This document shows positions 40,175-49,894 of a DNA stretch of 64,000 bases, in pieces. The first letter of the stretch is position 1. Each line of letters begins with the position of its first letter. The stretch spans positions 248,001 to 312,000 of the forward strand of contig NZ_LVYV01000054.1 in assembly GCF_001618955.1 (NCBI RefSeq), written 5' to 3'. The notes beneath the pieces are model-generated. The model was given only the letters and a program-made list of their open reading frames with translations, was not told the origin of the DNA and did no database searches. The stretch is from Tardiphaga robiniae. GTDB lineage: Bacteria; Pseudomonadota; Alphaproteobacteria; Rhizobiales; Xanthobacteraceae. Position numbers and translations under genes: made by a program.

Positions 40175-40582
40175 GGCAAGGTCACGCGGTGCAGGAGTGC
40201 GGGAGCGACCGGTGCAGCTGCCTGACGATCGCGTCATTTGTCCCGTTCCTTAGCAAGAATGGCCATATCTAGGCAACGCATCCCCCCATCGGGATCGCCC
40301 CCATATCTGGTGGATCAGCCCCTCGGGTCGCGTCATCCCGTCGCGGTTTCTGCGCGTGATTGTATCAAACGCGATGCATCTAACTCGTTATTGCCTCGCG
40401 CGAACGAGATGCACCCGCAAAAGTTTCAACAGCGTCAAAAAATATAGCCTGAAACTGGTCCCGACACCTCGCGTAACTCGGGCATCGACGGCGCAATCTG
40501 GCCTCCAAGGGATTGCCGCGGTTGATGCCATTCATCGCACCAGCGAGATCGCTGGTCACTCACATCACTCGGGAGACGATCC
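40175..40582. other. Intergenic gap between divergent matB and fasciclin genes (no gene seen)
   Basis: No convincing coding frame. Two ECF-like promoter candidates can be read, both weak. For matB on the minus strand: GGAAC, 17 bases, CGTC (40224-40249). For fasciclin on the plus strand: GAAAC, 16 bases, CGTA (40451-40475). Neither matches a full consensus. Confidence 0.4.
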
Positions 40583-41170
40583 ATGTCCAAGCGCATTGCA
40601 CTTCTGTCGGCCGTCGCATTCAGCACCCTCGCCATCACTGGCGCCGTGCTTGCCCCCGCACAGGCCGAAGACAAGAAGATGATGAAGAGCGAAATGTCGG
40701 GAGAGAAGACCGTGATGGTCGGCGGCGCGCCGATGTATCCGTCGAAGAACATCGTCGAGAACGCCGTCAACTCGAAGGATCACACCACGCTGGTCGCCGC
40801 CGTGAAGGCCGCCGGTCTGGTCGATACCCTCTCCAGCAAGGGCCCGTTCACGGTGTTCGCACCGACCAACGCCGCCTTCGGCAAACTGCCGGCCGGTACC
40901 GTCGACACGCTGGTGAAGCCCGAGAGCAAGGCGACCCTCACCAAAATCCTGACCTACCATGTGGTCCCCGGCAAGCTGAACGCCGCCGACCTCAAGGACG
41001 GCCAGAAATTGAAGACCGTGGAAGGCGAAGAGCTGACTGTGAAGGCTTCGGGCGGCAAGGTGATGATCGTCGACGCCAAGGGCGGTTCCTCGACTGTAAC
41101 CATCGCCGACGTCAACCAGTCGAACGGCGTGATTCACGTCATCGATACTGTCCTGATGCCGAAAGCCTGA
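40583..41170 (+). CDS. Secreted fasciclin (FAS1)-domain protein
   Basis: Protein of 195 aa: signal peptide ([27 protein letters not shown]), a Lys/Met-rich linker, then one FAS1 domain. Its H1 motif is [17 protein letters not shown] and its H2 motif [13 protein letters not shown]. The YH motif is [13 protein letters not shown]1 proteins mediate adhesion or unknown periplasmic roles. GGGAGACGATCC is a good ribosome site. It is followed by a strong terminator, so it is transcribed alone. Confidence 0.93.
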   Translation: MSKRIALLSAVAFSTLAITGAVLAPAQAEDKKMMKSEMSGEKTVMVGGAPMYPSKNIVENAVNSKDHTTLVAAVKAAGLVDTLSSKGPFTVFAPTNAAFGKLPAGTVDTLVKPESKATLTKILTYHVVPGKLNAADLKDGQKLKTVEGEELTVKASGGKVMIVDAKGGSSTVTIADVNQSNGVIHVIDTVLMPKA

Positions 41171-41262
41171 TTTCCGGCTTCTGCGCAACGAGTTCGCGCA
41201 TCCTGACTCGTCCCCACCGGATGCGCGCGCGTCCCCGAAGGATACCGAGGGGCGCAAAAGGA

Positions 41263-41292
41263 GCGAGCCGGGGCAACCCGGCTCGCTTTTTT
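41263..41292 (+). terminator. Intrinsic terminator of the fasciclin gene
   Basis: Perfect 10-bp stem GCGAGCCGGG / CCCGGCTCGC with a GCAA loop and a run of six T (41287-41292). Confidence 0.92.
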
Positions 41293-41425
41293 GTGATCGA
41301 TATGAGCCGGCCCGACCGGGGTTGTTATGGGAGCCGCCGTAACGAACGACCGGTTATGCCGTATAGCTGGTAACAACTCGCGTCACCGAGCACCATCGAA
41401 CCACTGCTCAGCCCAGGATATGCCT

Positions 41426-42061
41426 ATGTCGAGCATCACAGCCGCCGGCGATCGCGCCGCCACCAAAGTTACGAATACCAAAGTCATCCAGCCCGCCTGG
41501 GTGCGCGTCGTGCACTGGGTCAATGCCGTCGCGATCGTGCTGATGATCATGTCGGGCTGGCAGATCTACAATGCCTCGCCGCTGTTCAATTTCACCTTCT
41601 CATCATCCATTACGCTGGGCGGCTGGCTAGGTGGCGGCATAATGTGGCACCTCGCCGCCATGTGGCTGCTGGTCATCAATGGCCTCGTCTATCTTACTCT
41701 TGGCATGGTCACCGGACGCTTCCGCAAGAAGCTGCTGCCGATCTCCGCGAAAGGTGTGCTCGACGACACCAAGGCTGCGGTGACCGGCAAGCTCTCGCAC
41801 GCTGATCTCTCAACCTACAATCAGGTGCAGAGGCTGCTCTATACCGGGATTATCGTGGTCGGCATTCTGATCGTCCTGTCGGGCCTGGCCATCTGGAAGC
41901 CCGTCCAGCTGCAATATCTTACTGCGCTGTTCGGCGGCTACGACACCGCCCGCTATGTGCATTTCTTCATGATGGCCGCCATTGTCGGCTTCCTCGTCAT
42001 CCACGTCGCTCTGGCCCTGATCGTGCCGAAGAGTCTGCGTGCAATGATTATCGGACGCTGA
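41426..42061 (+). CDS. Membrane cytochrome b (four-helix, cytochrome b561-like)
   Basis: About 211 aa with four TM helices. Helix His residues are present (VRVVHWVNAVAIVLMIMSGW; GGIMWHLAAMWLLVING; YVHFFMMAAIVGFLVIHVAL), the arrangement of the Ni/Fe-hydrogenase type / b561 diheme family. It probably transfers quinol electrons to the periplasmic molybdoenzyme encoded 11 bp downstream. ATG 41426 has AGGA seven bases upstream. Confidence 0.88.
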   Translation: MSSITAAGDRAATKVTNTKVIQPAWVRVVHWVNAVAIVLMIMSGWQIYNASPLFNFTFSSSITLGGWLGGGIMWHLAAMWLLVINGLVYLTLGMVTGRFRKKLLPISAKGVLDDTKAAVTGKLSHADLSTYNQVQRLLYTGIIVVGILIVLSGLAIWKPVQLQYLTALFGGYDTARYVHFFMMAAIVGFLVIHVALALIVPKSLRAMIIGR

Positions 42062-42072
42062 GGGACACGACT

Positions 42073-42855
42073 ATGATCAGGAAACTCCGCTCCCTCATCA
42101 TTCCCGGCATCGACAAGGATCTCCTCGTCAAGGACGCCACGAAATTGATGCCAGACCTGTCGCGCCGCCGCTTCATCGCGTCGGGTGCGAGCTTTGGCGC
42201 ACTGACGCTGCTTACCGGCTGCGATGTGAGCGACAGTCTCTCGGCCGAGAACCTCCTGACACATATGTCGAAGTTCAACGACATGGTACAGGCTCGAATC
42301 TTCAATCCGAATACGCTGGCGCCGACCTATTCCGAGAAGGACATCAAGCGTCCATTTCCGTTCAACGCCTTCTACGCCGAGGATGACGCACCGGATGTCG
42401 ACGGCAAGGAATGGAAGCTTGAAGTCTCCGGTCTGGTCCAGAACAAGAAATCATGGACACTGGACGAACTGCACAAGCTGCCGGAAGTATCGCAGATCAC
42501 CCGCCATATCTGCGTCGAAGGCTGGAGCGCCATCGGCTCCTGGCAGGGCACACCGCTGCGCGACTTCCTGAAGCTGGTCGGTGCGGACACTAATGCAAAG
42601 TGGGTCCATTTCCGCTGCGCCGAAGACTATACGAGCTCACTCGATATGCCGACGGCGATGCATGCGCAGACGCAGATGACCTTCAAGTTCGACAATCAGT
42701 TGCTGCCGCGGGCCTATGGCTTCCCGATGAAGATCCGCGTACCGACCAAACTCGGCTTCAAGAATCCGAAATACGTCGTCGCGATGGAAGTCACCAACGA
42801 CTACAAAGGCGGCTATTGGGAAGATCAGGGCTATAACGATTTCAGCGGGAGCTGA
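42073..42855 (+). CDS. Tat-exported molybdopterin-dependent oxidoreductase (sulfite-oxidase fold)
   Basis: Protein of 260 aa. Twin-Arg signal SRRRFIASGASFGALTLLTGC ends in a lipobox-like L-T-G-C, so the mature protein may be a Tat lipoprotein. A sulfite-oxidase-type Mo domain follows: WTLDELHKLPEVSQI, RHICVEGWSAIGSWQG (molybdenum-ligand Cys) and GFPMKIRVPTKLGFKN. With the preceding cytochrome b it resembles the MsrP-MsrQ arrangement, but the cytochrome is a different family from MsrQ. It is shorter than SorA. Substrate unknown (sulfite, a sulfoxide or another oxo compound). Confidence 0.87.
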   Translation: MIRKLRSLIIPGIDKDLLVKDATKLMPDLSRRRFIASGASFGALTLLTGCDVSDSLSAENLLTHMSKFNDMVQARIFNPNTLAPTYSEKDIKRPFPFNAFYAEDDAPDVDGKEWKLEVSGLVQNKKSWTLDELHKLPEVSQITRHICVEGWSAIGSWQGTPLRDFLKLVGADTNAKWVHFRCAEDYTSSLDMPTAMHAQTQMTFKFDNQLLPRAYGFPMKIRVPTKLGFKNPKYVVAMEVTNDYKGGYWEDQGYNDFSGS

Positions 42856-44029
42856 TCGGCTTCTGAAACATCGACATCGCAGCGCCAATCGCGAGCGTTG
42901 CCGCCGAGACCACCAGCGCCGACGTCAGACTCCCCGTCGCATCCGTAATGGCGCCCACCGCAATCGGGCCCAGGGTCTGGCCGATGCCGAACACAATCGT
43001 CACCGCTGCGATGGCCTTCGACCATGCCGCGCGGGGATAGTTGAAGCGCACGAAGGCCGTGGTCGCCGCAACCACCGCGAAGAATGCAACGCCGAAAATG
43101 GCGGCAGAGATGCCGAGCACCACAGGCGAGTGGCCGAGCAGCGGCATCGCTGCGCCCACCGCATTGGTGCCGAGAATGATTGCCATCGCGCGGCCGCTCT
43201 GGCCACGCGCCAGCACGCTACGCCATAGCCAGGGCGACGCGAAAGAACTGACGCCGATCAGGCACCAGAATGCGCTTTGTGCCAAAGCGCTGCCGCCGCC
43301 ATCGCGCACATAGGCAATCATGAAGGTCATGTAGGCGATATAGCCGGCGCCAAACATGAAATAGGCGATGAGGTAAATCCATATCGGACGGAGCGCGAGC
43401 GGCGCTTCCTCGATCTCCGATGTGTCATCGGATGCATCGACACGCGGCCGCAACAGCGGCAGGCCGATCACGACCGATACGAGCCCGAGAACCAACCAGA
43501 CGATCCACCACGAGCCCGGACCAAAGCCCTGCAGCACGAACGGCGCGATAAGACCGGACAGGAGGATGCCCATACCAGGCCCGGCATAAAACAGACTGAG
43601 CAGATAGGACGAGCGTTCGGGATAAGCGAGGCCGATGGTGGCGGCGAGCGCGCCACCGGCGACGAACGAGACTGCCGCGCCAAAGCCGGTGACCAGCCGC
43701 GCGATGCTGAGCAATGCAAAGTCCGCCGTGACGCCGCAAATGATGAGCGACAAGATGCAAGCAAGCGTGCCGCCCTGAATCACTGCGATCAAACCGAAGC
43801 GCCTGCCGAGCCCGGCTGCGACCAGTGCGCCGGCGAGATAGCCCGCGGCATTGACGGTATTCATGAAGCCGGCAGCCGAATAGGTCCACTGCAAGCTGTC
43901 GCGCATATCGGGCAACACCAGCGAATAGGCAAAGCGGCCGATGCCAAGCCCGATGGCCGGCGCGAGCGACAGGACGAGAATCAGCAACGCCGGGTTACGG
44001 CGCGTCGGGAAAGGCTCTGGTGACGTCAC
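42842..44029 (-). CDS. MFS transporter, YbfB/YjiJ family
   Basis: About 395 aa with twelve predicted TM helices ([20 protein letters not shown] at the start). Conserved YbfB phrases are [20 protein letters not shown] and [21 protein letters not shown]. Likely a drug or metabolite exporter of unknown substrate. The GTG at 44029 with GGAG upstream is preferred to the ATG at 44107. Its 3' end overlaps the 3' end of the molybdoenzyme gene by 14 bp, tail to tail. Confidence 0.87.
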   Translation of the reverse strand: MTSPEPFPTRRNPALLILVLSLAPAIGLGIGRFAYSLVLPDMRDSLQWTYSAAGFMNTVNAAGYLAGALVAAGLGRRFGLIAVIQGGTLACILSLIICGVTADFALLSIARLVTGFGAAVSFVAGGALAATIGLAYPERSSYLLSLFYAGPGMGILLSGLIAPFVLQGFGPGSWWIVWLVLGLVSVVIGLPLLRPRVDASDDTSEIEEAPLALRPIWIYLIAYFMFGAGYIAYMTFMIAYVRDGGGSALAQSAFWCLIGVSSFASPWLWRSVLARGQSGRAMAIILGTNAVGAAMPLLGHSPVVLGISAAIFGVAFFAVVAATTAFVRFNYPRAAWSKAIAAVTIVFGIGQTLGPIAVGAITDATGSLTSALVVSAATLAIGAAMSMFQKPISSR

Positions 44030-44167
44030 GGGGATCTCCGCTGCGCCGGCAATGTCGCAGGTTTCACGGAAGCCGCAATCATCCCTTCGGCAACACTGTC
44101 TTGCCATTCCTGCAACGACGTTTTAGCACTCGCCGCAATCAATAACGGATTGCAAGGGCACTTGATT

Positions 44168-45280
44168 ATGGCAACGCACAAATTGCTGCTTCTCCCCGGC
44201 GACGGCATCGGTCCCGAAGTGATGGCCGAGGTGAAGCGCCTGATCGACTGGATCGATGCCCAGGGCATCGCCAGGTTCACGATCGAGAACGGCCTGGTTG
44301 GCGGCGCCGCCTATGATGCCGACAAGCTCCCCATCACCGATGCCACCATGGCCAAGGCGGATGCGGCCGACGCCATCATCTTCGGCGCCGTCGGCGGCCC
44401 GAAGTGGGACAGCGTGCCTTATGAGCATCGCCCCGAGGCCGGCCTGCTGCGCCTGCGCAAGGACCTCGGCCTGTTCGCCAATCTTCGCCCTGCGGTTTGC
44501 TATCCGGCGCTGGCGGAATCATCGAGCCTGAAGCGCGAGGTGGTTGAAGGCCTCGACATCATGATCGTGCGCGAGCTCACCGGCGGCGTCTATTTTGGCG
44601 AACCGAAGACCATCACCGATCTCGGCAACGGCCAGAAGCGCGCCGTCGATACACAGGTCTACGACACCTATGAAATCGAGCGCATCGCGCGCGTCGCTTT
44701 CGATCTGGCCCGCAAGCGCCAGAACAAGGTGACGTCGATGGAGAAGCGCAACGTCATGAAGTCGGGTGTGCTCTGGAACGAAGTCGTCACGCAGGTCCAC
44801 GGCCGCGAATACAAGGATGTCACGCTCGAGCATCAGCTCGCTGACTCCGGCGGCATGAATCTCGTGAAGTGGCCAAAGCAGTTCGACGTCATCGTCACCG
44901 ACAACCTGTTCGGCGATATGCTCTCCGACATCGCAGCGATGCTGACCGGCTCGCTTGGCATGCTGCCCTCGGCCTCGCTCGGCGAAGTCGATGCCAAGAC
45001 CAAAAAGCGCAAGGCGATGTATGAGCCGGTGCACGGTTCGGCGCCGGATATCGCCGGCAAGGGCATGGCCAACCCGCTGGCCATGATCGCCTCCTTCGGC
45101 ATGGCGCTGCGCTATTCGCTGGAGATGGGTGAGTTGGCCGACAAGGTTGACCAGGCCATCGCTGCGGTTCTCGCGAAGAGTCTGCGAACGGCGGATATCA
45201 AGTCGGAAGGCGCGACCGTTGTCAGCACATCGGGCATGGGCGAAGCGCTGCTGAAGGAATTGCAGGCGCTGCACGCTTAA
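44168..45280 (+). CDS. leuB: 3-Isopropylmalate dehydrogenase
   Basis: Protein of 370 aa. NAD-binding/isocitrate-dehydrogenase-type motifs: [56 protein letters not shown], and the metal-binding [21 protein letters not shown]. It oxidatively decarboxylates 3-isopropylmalate in leucine synthesis. The other leu genes here (leuD at 50.7 kb, leuC at 56.6 kb) are on the opposite strand and separated. Start ATG 44168 follows AGGGCA. Confidence 0.97.
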   Translation: MATHKLLLLPGDGIGPEVMAEVKRLIDWIDAQGIARFTIENGLVGGAAYDADKLPITDATMAKADAADAIIFGAVGGPKWDSVPYEHRPEAGLLRLRKDLGLFANLRPAVCYPALAESSSLKREVVEGLDIMIVRELTGGVYFGEPKTITDLGNGQKRAVDTQVYDTYEIERIARVAFDLARKRQNKVTSMEKRNVMKSGVLWNEVVTQVHGREYKDVTLEHQLADSGGMNLVKWPKQFDVIVTDNLFGDMLSDIAAMLTGSLGMLPSASLGEVDAKTKKRKAMYEPVHGSAPDIAGKGMANPLAMIASFGMALRYSLEMGELADKVDQAIAAVLAKSLRTADIKSEGATVVSTSGMGEALLKELQALHA

Positions 45281-45307
45281 GCGCACTCGAACCTTTCCCC
45301 TGAACAA

Positions 45308-45334
45308 AAAATGCCCGGCTCAGCCGGGCATTTT
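45308..45334. terminator. Bidirectional intrinsic terminator after leuB
   Basis: Perfect 12-bp stem AAAATGCCCGGC / GCCGGGCATTTT with a TCA loop; serves leuB and the converging secreted-protein gene. Confidence 0.88.
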
Positions 45335-45355
45335 CGTATCGATATATCGCTGCGC

Positions 45356-45733
45356 TCAGTAGAGCGGGAAGCGCTCGGGATAGCCGCCGAGATCCCACTG
45401 CGAGTTGAGCGGCTGGCGGTCCAGCGGACGGTTGTTGTTGTCGCGGGCGAAAGAGTAGCCGGGCGGATAGGCGTAATCCGTGAACTTGCGATCACCCGGG
45501 AGCACTTCGACGCCGGCATCGAGCCAGGAGCGACGCGTCACGTAAACGCGGGTGCGGCCCTGCTGATAGGACACGTTCGGGCCGCGCGCGCCATAAATAG
45601 CGTCACGGTCAGAGACACGAACTTTCTTCTTGGTGGCGGCGTCGGCCGGAGACGCGGCAACGGCGGTCGCGATGACGGCAACCGTCGCGAACAACATGGC
45701 GAGAGTTTTCGCGGCGGGGAATTTCAAGGTCAT
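45356..45733 (-). CDS. Small secreted protein, unknown
   Basis: Protein of 125 aa. Signal peptide (LAMLFATVAVIATAVAASPADA) then a basic, Tyr/Arg/Asn-rich mature part (RTRVYVTRRSWLDAGVEVLP). Similar short proteins are annotated as hypothetical in Bradyrhizobium. GAGGACCTG precedes the ATG. No enzymatic motif. Confidence 0.75.
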   Translation of the reverse strand: MTLKFPAAKTLAMLFATVAVIATAVAASPADAATKKKVRVSDRDAIYGARGPNVSYQQGRTRVYVTRRSWLDAGVEVLPGDRKFTDYAYPPGYSFARDNNNRPLDRQPLNSQWDLGGYPERFPLY

Positions 45734-45919
45734 CAGGTCCTCATTGCAGTCAGAAGATCGGCGTTCAAAAACCGAGTCGGCAAATCCGATTTGCGGTCAA
45801 TTTAGCTGGCCGGGGTATCCGGCCACAAGGTCTATCCGGCCACAGTTGCCGATATAATGCGCGGTATGGCCGAATGTTGCATGTAATCCAAGGTCTTGGT
45901 CCTGCCCGTCACTAAGAGG

Positions 45920-46723
45920 TTACAGGCTGCCGCGCAGCTGCGGGTTCTGGGCGCCCGTGACCCAATCGGCTGAAGTGGCCGACAGTGCCGCGCCACTGAT
46001 GCAGCCGGCCCGCTTCAAATCTGCCTGGGCAAAGGCCTCCTGCAGCCGGGGTTCATTGCCCGCGGTCAGCAGCACCAGCCGGTTCAGCGTGCAGGCGATC
46101 GTCGCCCGCCGCGCCGGCAGGCCGTCGCCCTGGCACGACCAGCCGGAAATCCTGAGATTGGCCACCTCCAGCGTCTTCATGAAGCCGAGGCAGCGCTTGC
46201 TGTCTTTCAGCCGGTCCGCAAAGCCCATGAGGGCGACCGGCCCGAATTTAGTGTCGATGATGCCCTCGCCCACCATCTCCCGGATGCCGCCGGGGTCCAT
46301 GCGGCCCGCGATGTCCGCCGCTGGCGGACCTGCCCGCTCGGCCTCGGCACCAGGGCGATACAATTCCAGCTCGGCCACTGGGGGCTCCCCGGGCGACGCC
46401 CAGCGCAGGATGTCCTTTCGACCCCCGTCGGGATGCCTCATGATCTCGTAAGACGCTGTTTTACCTGACGAATCGAACTGACTGACGGCAAAAGCAGGAT
46501 GGGAGCGGCTGGCGACACTCCAGCCAGCCTTGGCGGTTGGTTTGCTGCTAAGGTCGAATTCCAGTCCGTCGAAAACCGTAACCGCGGCCATGACTACCAA
46601 CGCCAGCGCACCCATATAGGCGAGCAGACGCACGGCGATGGCACCGCACTCGTCGGCAAAGCTGTGCAGGGCCGGATGGACACTGCGCGATTTTGGGTGG
46701 TGTGAAACCGGAATTGAACGCAT
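45920..46723 (-). CDS. Membrane-anchored hypothetical protein
   Basis: About 267 aa. One TM helix near residues 35-58 (RLLAYMGALALVVMAAVTVFDG), then a periplasmic domain with four Cys residues (KRCLGFMK, SGWSCQG, TIACTLN, RAGCISG). The ATG at 46723 is favoured; longer versions need a TTG. Family not recognised. It lies upstream of asd on the opposite strand. Confidence 0.65.
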   Translation of the reverse strand: MRSIPVSHHPKSRSVHPALHSFADECGAIAVRLLAYMGALALVVMAAVTVFDGLEFDLSSKPTAKAGWSVASRSHPAFAVSQFDSSGKTASYEIMRHPDGGRKDILRWASPGEPPVAELELYRPGAEAERAGPPAADIAGRMDPGGIREMVGEGIIDTKFGPVALMGFADRLKDSKRCLGFMKTLEVANLRISGWSCQGDGLPARRATIACTLNRLVLLTAGNEPRLQEAFAQADLKRAGCISGAALSATSADWVTGAQNPQLRGSL

Positions 46724-46838
46724 CAACACACGCAAACATGCTTAGGACGTTGTCTTTGCGGCGTTTCTCGCATAGAAGCGCGGCTCTTCCCTTTCCGCGG
46801 TAGGCGGAGGTGAAGCATTTTTCTTCGGAGAGTGAACG

Positions 46839-47873
46839 ATGGGTTACAAAGTCGCGCTGGTCGGAGCGACCGGCAATGTCGGGCGTGAAATGCTCAGCAT
46901 TCTGGATGAACGTAAATTCCCCGCTGACGAGGTCGTGGCGCTTGCGTCCCGCCGCAGCATGGGCGTTGAGGTTTCCTTCGGCGACAGAACCCTGAAATGC
47001 AAAGACCTTGCGACCTATGACTTCAGCGACGTCGACATCTGCCTGATGTCGGCCGGCGGAGCCGTGTCCAAGGAATGGTCGCCGAAGATCGGCGCGGCCG
47101 GTGCCGTCGTGATCGACAACTCGTCGACCTGGCGCATGGATCCGGACGTGCCGTTGATCGTGCCGGAAGTGAATGCCTCGGCCGTTGATGGCTTCACGAA
47201 GAAGAACATCATCGCGAACCCGAACTGCTCGACTGCGCAGCTCGTGGTGGCGCTGAAGCCGCTGCATGACAAGGCGACCATCAAGCGCGTCGTCGTATCG
47301 ACCTATCAGTCGGTATCGGGCGCGGGCAAGGATGCGATGGACGAGTTGTTCTCGCAAACCAAGGCCGTCTACACCAACAGCGAGCTGGTCAACAACAAAT
47401 TCCCGAAGCGTATCGCCTTCAACGTCATCCCGCAGATCGACGTGTTCATGGAGGACGGCTACACCAAGGAAGAGTGGAAGATGATGATGGAGACCAAGAA
47501 GATTCTTGATCCCAAAATCAAAATGTCCGCGACCTGCGTGCGCGTGCCGGTGTTCGTCGGCCACTCGGAAGCGGTCAACATCGAATTCGAGAATCCGATC
47601 TCGGAAGATGAAGCCCGCGACATCCTGCGCAACGCGCCAGGCTGCCTCGTGATCGACAAGCGCGAGCCCGGTGGCTACGTGACGCCTTACGAAGCTGCAG
47701 GCGAAGACGCCACCTATATCAGCCGTATCCGCACGGATTCGACGGTCGATAACGGTCTGGTTCTTTGGTGCGTGTCGGACAACCTGCGCAAGGGCGCGGC
47801 GCTCAACGCCGTACAGATCGCGGAATGCCTGATCAACCGCAAGCTGATCACGGCGAAGAAGAAGGCCGCGTAA
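46839..47873 (+). CDS. asd: Aspartate-semialdehyde dehydrogenase
   Basis: Protein of 344 aa. Nucleotide-binding start KVALVGATGNVGREMLSIL, catalytic Cys in IIANPNCSTAQLVVAL, and FNVIPQIDVFMEDGYTKEEW. The active-site region VRVPVFVGHSEAVNIEFE supplies the His. It reduces aspartyl phosphate to aspartate semialdehyde for lysine, threonine and methionine synthesis and for diaminopimelate. GGAGAG lies 6 bases before the ATG. A strong terminator follows. Confidence 0.97.
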   Translation: MGYKVALVGATGNVGREMLSILDERKFPADEVVALASRRSMGVEVSFGDRTLKCKDLATYDFSDVDICLMSAGGAVSKEWSPKIGAAGAVVIDNSSTWRMDPDVPLIVPEVNASAVDGFTKKNIIANPNCSTAQLVVALKPLHDKATIKRVVVSTYQSVSGAGKDAMDELFSQTKAVYTNSELVNNKFPKRIAFNVIPQIDVFMEDGYTKEEWKMMMETKKILDPKIKMSATCVRVPVFVGHSEAVNIEFENPISEDEARDILRNAPGCLVIDKREPGGYVTPYEAAGEDATYISRIRTDSTVDNGLVLWCVSDNLRKGAALNAVQIAECLINRKLITAKKKAA

Positions 47874-47897
47874 GCGGACCTTCGATCTCCAACAATC

Positions 47898-47926
47898 AAA
47901 AGCCGGATGCTCAGCATCCGGCTTTT
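47898..47926. terminator. Bidirectional intrinsic terminator after asd
   Basis: Perfect 13-bp stem AAAAGCCGGATGC / GCATCCGGCTTTT with a TCA loop, then TTTGTTT. Also suits the converging carbonic anhydrase gene, whose stop lies 5 bp to the right. Confidence 0.92.
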
Positions 47927-47931
47927 TTGTT

Positions 47932-48567
47932 TTACGCCACCGGCCGAAACTCTTTCGCGGCCTGATCGAGCACGGACAGCGAGCCGACAGCGACACCGAA
48001 GTAAGCGCCGTGCAATTCCAGCTCGCCGCTCTCGACCTTGCTGCTCACGAACGGGAACGTCATCAGGTTTTCCAGACTGCGGAACACGGCGGCCTTCTCG
48101 ATACGGGTGACGAAATCCTGAAACGCCTCGTGCTCGCGGATCTCAACCTTCTCGTCGGGCTTGATGAACATCGACATCCAGCGGCCGATGAAGTCACCCG
48201 GTGATAGCGGCGCCGCATTGTCGACGAAAGCGCGGATGCCGCCGCATTGCGCGTGGCCGAGGATCACGATGTGCTTCACCTTCAGGACCTGCACCGCATA
48301 TTCCAGTGCCGCCGAGACGCCGTGGGCACCGCCGTCGGGCTGATAGACCGGCACGAGGTTGGCGATGTTTCGCACCACGAACAGTTCGCCGGGCGAAGCA
48401 TCGAAGATGACCTCCGGCGACACGCGCGAATCGCAGCAGCCGATCACCATGACTTCCGGCGACTGGCCCTTTTCCGATAATTCGCGGAAGCGCGACTGCT
48501 CGGTCGGCAATCGCTCCGACGTAAAGGTCTGGTAACCGGCAATGAGCTGCTTCGGAAATGATGTCAT
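47932..48567 (-). CDS. Beta-class carbonic anhydrase
   Basis: Protein of 211 aa. Zinc ligands in VIGCCDSRVSPE (Cys-x-Asp-x-Arg) and HIVILGHAQCGGIRAF (His-x2-Cys). Interconverts CO2 and bicarbonate in the cytoplasm; this may feed carboxylases. ATG 48567 is chosen. The upstream in-frame extension to 48669 consists of the dispersed 73-bp repeat and should not be translated. Confidence 0.94.
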   Translation of the reverse strand: MTSFPKQLIAGYQTFTSERLPTEQSRFRELSEKGQSPEVMVIGCCDSRVSPEVIFDASPGELFVVRNIANLVPVYQPDGGAHGVSAALEYAVQVLKVKHIVILGHAQCGGIRAFVDNAAPLSPGDFIGRWMSMFIKPDEKVEIREHEAFQDFVTRIEKAAVFRSLENLMTFPFVSSKVESGELELHGAYFGVAVGSLSVLDQAAKEFRPVA

Positions 48568-48583
48568 GGTCTGCCTCGTTCGG

Positions 48584-48655
48584 AGCATGATCCCGAAAAG
48601 TGGATACCGGTTTTCGCCGACAAACGGGGTCGTTTGTCGAGAGATCACGCTCAAA
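48584..48655 (-). repeat. Dispersed 73-bp repeat, copy 2
   Basis: Inverted relative to copy 1: AGCATGATCCCGAAAAGTGG, CCGGTTTTCGCCGACAAACG, TTTGTCGAGAGATCACGC. It lies 16 bp upstream of the carbonic anhydrase start. Confidence 0.85.
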
Positions 48656-48776
48656 CATACGGTCCCCACGGATAACCATAGGACGCCCGCGCGAACAAGC
48701 CTTCCGGGCGGCGGGCTGAAATGTTATCGCGGATGCCTGAATAACGAACAGGCCATAACCACAGGGAAATGACGCC

Positions 48777-49655
48777 ATGATCCGTCCGCGCCGCAGCCAT
48801 TTGTTCATGCCCGGCTCGAACCCCCGCGCGCTGGAAAAGGCCCGTACCGTGGCCGCTGACGGCATCATCCTGGATCTCGAAGACGCCGTGGCGCCGGACG
48901 CTAAGGGAACGGCGCGCGACGCCATCGCGCAGACGCTCGCCTCCGGCGGCTTCGGCAAGCGCGAGGTTATCATCCGCATCAATGCGCTGGATTCGCCGTG
49001 GTGGATCGACGACGTGACCATGGCCGGCAAGGCCAAGCCCGATGGCATCCTGGTGCCGAAGATTTCCAGCGTCGAGGATCTCTCAGCCGTTGCTGATCGG
49101 CTGAGTGACATTGGCGCCGACATGTCGATCAAGGTCTGGGCCATGATCGAGACCTCGCGCGCCATCCTGCATGCAGAGGAACTCGCGGCCGCCTCGCGCG
49201 ATTCCGAAAATCGCCTGGCCGGCTTCGTGTTCGGCCCCAACGATATCGCCCGCGAGACCCGCATCCGCATGATGCCCGGCCGCGCGGCGATGCTCCCGAT
49301 GATTACCCATTGCGTGCTGGCGACGCGGTTGCATGGTCTCGAAATTCTCGATGGTCCCTACAGCAATTTCAGCGATACCGAGGGCTTCATCGCCGAAGCC
49401 GAACAGGGCCGCGACATCGGCTTCGACGGCAAGACGCTGATCCATCCAAGCCAGATCGAAGCCTGCAACAAGGTGTTCACGCCACCGGACGACGAAGTCG
49501 CCCAAGCCCGCCGCATCATCGCCGCCTTCGAACAGCCGGAAAACGCTAAGCGCGGCGCGATCCAGCTCGACGGCAAGATGGTCGAGCGCCTGCATGCGGA
49601 CATGGCCAAGCGCACGATCGCGATTTCGGACGCGATCGCAGCGATGGGGAGCTAG
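48777..49655 (+). CDS. CitE-like CoA-ester lyase (HpcH/HpaI aldolase family)
   Basis: Protein of 292 aa. Motifs: PRRSHLFMPGSNPRALEKA, ILDLEDAVAPDAK (metal Asp/Glu), VWAMIETSRAILHAEEL and DGKTLIHPSQIEACN. These are shared by malyl-/citramalyl-CoA lyase and citrate lyase beta. Probable reaction is reversible cleavage of an acyl-CoA such as malyl-CoA or citramalyl-CoA. Not in a glyoxylate or citrate lyase operon, so the specificity remains open. Confidence 0.85.
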   Translation: MIRPRRSHLFMPGSNPRALEKARTVAADGIILDLEDAVAPDAKGTARDAIAQTLASGGFGKREVIIRINALDSPWWIDDVTMAGKAKPDGILVPKISSVEDLSAVADRLSDIGADMSIKVWAMIETSRAILHAEELAAASRDSENRLAGFVFGPNDIARETRIRMMPGRAAMLPMITHCVLATRLHGLEILDGPYSNFSDTEGFIAEAEQGRDIGFDGKTLIHPSQIEACNKVFTPPDDEVAQARRIIAAFEQPENAKRGAIQLDGKMVERLHADMAKRTIAISDAIAAMGS

Positions 49656-49680
49656 TGCCAGTCAGCAACGACGCGCTTCC

Positions 49681-49850
49681 TTCACCCTCCCCCTTGCGGG
49701 GAGGGTGGCGCGTTGCGAGCGCAGCGAGCAGCGCGACGGGTGGGGTGCCACAGGCGATGCTCTCACGTGTGGCACCCCCACCCCGGCCTCCACCTGAACG
49801 ATGCTTCGCATCGTCAGGTGGAGGCCGACCCTCCCCGCAAGGGGGAGGGA
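49681..49850. repeat. Composite palindromic intergenic repeat
   Basis: TCACCCTCCCCCTTGCGGGG at the left matches, in inverted form, ACCCTCCCCGCAAGGGGGAG at the right. The middle carries GCGAGCGCAGCGAGCAGCGC, CCACCTGAACGATGCTTCGC and CATCGTCAGGTGGAGG. Repeat of a type common in Rhizobiales, from memory. Confidence 0.75.
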
Positions 49851-49894
49851 TACCGCGGGCCGTTGCGCGAAATTTGTAGATTCAAAGGCTGATA

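Noticed and set aside
40238-40447. 69-codon ORF in the matB-fasciclin gap
   Set aside because: No ribosome site, poor codon bias and no homology remembered; treated as non-coding.
46548-47996. 482-codon frame antisense to asd
   Set aside because: asd motifs are complete on the plus strand; the frame also crosses an intergenic terminator.
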